A DNA stretch of 64,000 nt from Petrosia ficiformis (lineage: Eukaryota > Porifera > Demospongiae > Haplosclerida > Petrosiidae): the NCBI GenBank assembly GCA_947044365.1, contig OX345642.1, forward strand, positions 248,001 to 312,000, given 5' to 3'. This document shows, piece after piece, positions 63,301 through 64,000 of the stretch. A model generated the notes under the pieces. That model had not been told where the DNA came from. It searched no databases and was given only the letters and a program-made list of their open reading frames with translations. Position numbers and translations under genes: made by a program. How positions within the stretch are numbered: position 1 is the stretch's first letter; every line of letters begins with the position of its first letter.

Positions 63301-64000
63301 ATCAATGTTGTCTAGTGTAAGGTGGCTTAACATACTTCATATACTATAAGAGACTACATGTATATACACATGTATTATAGATAGTGCATGAACTAACAAA
63401 TAATGCATTACAGGTAATATCAATGATGTTGTCTAGTGTAAGGTGGGGTTAACATAATACTTATAACAGAAAGTGTATGATCTAACAACTAAATAATGCA
63501 TTACAGGTAATAGCAGTTGAAGGCATCCTTACTCACAGCAAGATTATATTACCTACAAAAATATATGATGAGGTATATATGTATAGTCAAGTGGGGAGAC
63601 ATTATGGTGTTAATAATTCCCTTTAGGGCTCATTTCCCCCTTTACCAAAGAGATTACCAACCATTTCAACAATAGGAGGTAATTATATGATACTGTTATT
63701 AATTGTTATAGTATATATCTGTTTAACAGGTGTATCAATGATGATTGCAGCTGGTCCATATACTACCAGTGATAACTTAGAGATGATACCGTTATCTGAT
63801 CTATTATCACATGTCACAAATTATAAACCTAATATATTAATAATGGAAAGTGCATTATATATAATATCATTATAATTAGTATATATATGTTTCATTATTA
63901 GCTAGGACCATTTATGGATGTTACTCATACTAGTATACAGGTATGACATACATGTCATACACATGTACATGTACACAATCTACACATACATGTACATGTA
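60382..64000 (+). CDS. POLA2: DNA polymerase alpha subunit B (POLA2), 5' part
   Basis: Regulatory B subunit of the primase-polymerase alpha complex. Exons: 60382-60454, 60503-60627, 60847-60962, 61542-61620, 61826-61947, 61995-62185, 62241-62338, 62641-62805, 63507-63572, 63627-63678, 63730-about 63845, 63902-63940; the rest lies beyond the window. An N-terminal helical domain and Ser/Thr-rich linker precede the OB-fold (ENMVYVGRVACEGEGRLN, HPCSLFPGQVIAVEGI) and the start of the inactive phosphoesterase domain (MMIAAGPYTTSDNLEMIPL, GPFMD). The junction after exon 11 is non-canonical: alignment favours ATG|GAAAGT joined to TTAG|CTAGGACC. The GT-AG alternative (GAAA|GTGCAT to CTAG|GACC) replaces the conserved Gly with Arg. 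Confidence 0.92.
60950..61540 (+). repeat. 73-bp minisatellite containing a 5' splice site, POLA2 exon 3/intron 3
   Basis: About eight copies. Each repeats the exon end AATGAGTTATT and the donor GTGAGTATGTCCC. In copies 2, 4 and 7 the donor GT is AT, so roughly half the decoys are dead. Reading past the true donor gives TGA at once. Confidence 0.93.
63168..63242 (+). ncRNA. candidate hairpin RNA (pre-miRNA-like), POLA2 intron 8
   Basis: Two ~29-nt arms, GGAACACTTCTGCTTTGATC onward and its complement, pair with only two mismatches around a ~17-nt loop. The size suits a miRNA precursor. It could equally be a young foldback element, since very high arm identity is also typical of MITEs. Confidence 0.3.
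63237..63515 (+). repeat. duplicated segment with decoy acceptor before POLA2 exon 9
   Basis: AATGCATTACAG|GTAATA occurs at about 63400-63420 and again at the true acceptor (63495-63512). GGTAATATCAATGTTGTCTA and GTGTAAGGTGG words recur two to three times, so intron and exon start were partly duplicated. Confidence 0.75.

Overview
This is an animal nuclear genome window, AT-rich and gene-dense. Most introns are very short (about 50-100 nt), and the gene set is metazoan (TRPML channel, DRC4/GAS8, Aurora kinase, SUPT16H, POLA2, PABPN1, prolidase). Together with an expansion of Rap2-like GTPases and TKL-type kinases, this best fits a compact-genome sponge such as Amphimedon. That placement is inference. 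Gene models were built by hand from splice junctions, reading-frame continuity and recalled protein families; every complete multi-exon model closes to a whole number of codons.

Layout. 1-12035: a DNAJA-type chaperone (minus, cut by the left edge) head-to-head with prolidase (PEPD), then importin-4 (IPO4, 35 exons). 12036-29360: a cluster of lineage-specific signalling genes: three single-exon Rap2-like GTPases, a CAP-Gly/coiled-coil/TKL kinase, and a chimeric gene in which a complete Rap2 domain is fused in one open frame to the same kinase domain. Their non-coding 5' exons and promoters are also related copies. A TMEM208/FAU head-to-head pair sits inside this cluster. 29361-36634: a PUB/RanBP2-zinc-finger protein (SPATA2/Tamozhennic-like) head-to-head with GAS8/DRC4. 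36776-52888: a mucolipin (TRPML) head-to-head with SUPT16H; a 3.7-kb SUPT16H intron holds an intronless PB1-domain gene with its own TATA box. 53688-58798: PABPN1 head-to-head with an Aurora kinase. 59412-64000: FAM210B head-to-head with POLA2 (cut by the right edge).

Themes. Six of the housekeeping loci are divergent pairs with promoters of about 90-360 bp, and these carry recognisable sites: identical NRF1 palindromes in two, E2F sites beside the replication/chromatin genes POLA2 and SUPT16H, an RFX X-box beside the ciliary gene GAS8, and an identical 12-mer in three. The window is also full of minisatellites. In at least four genes the repeat unit contains a splice site plus the adjoining exon end, so arrays of decoy splice sites lie beside the real one.

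The strongest candidate for an undescribed system is the Rap2 / CAP-Gly kinase / Rap2-kinase cluster. It looks like a locally evolved GTPase-kinase module with shared promoters and a PUB-domain neighbour.
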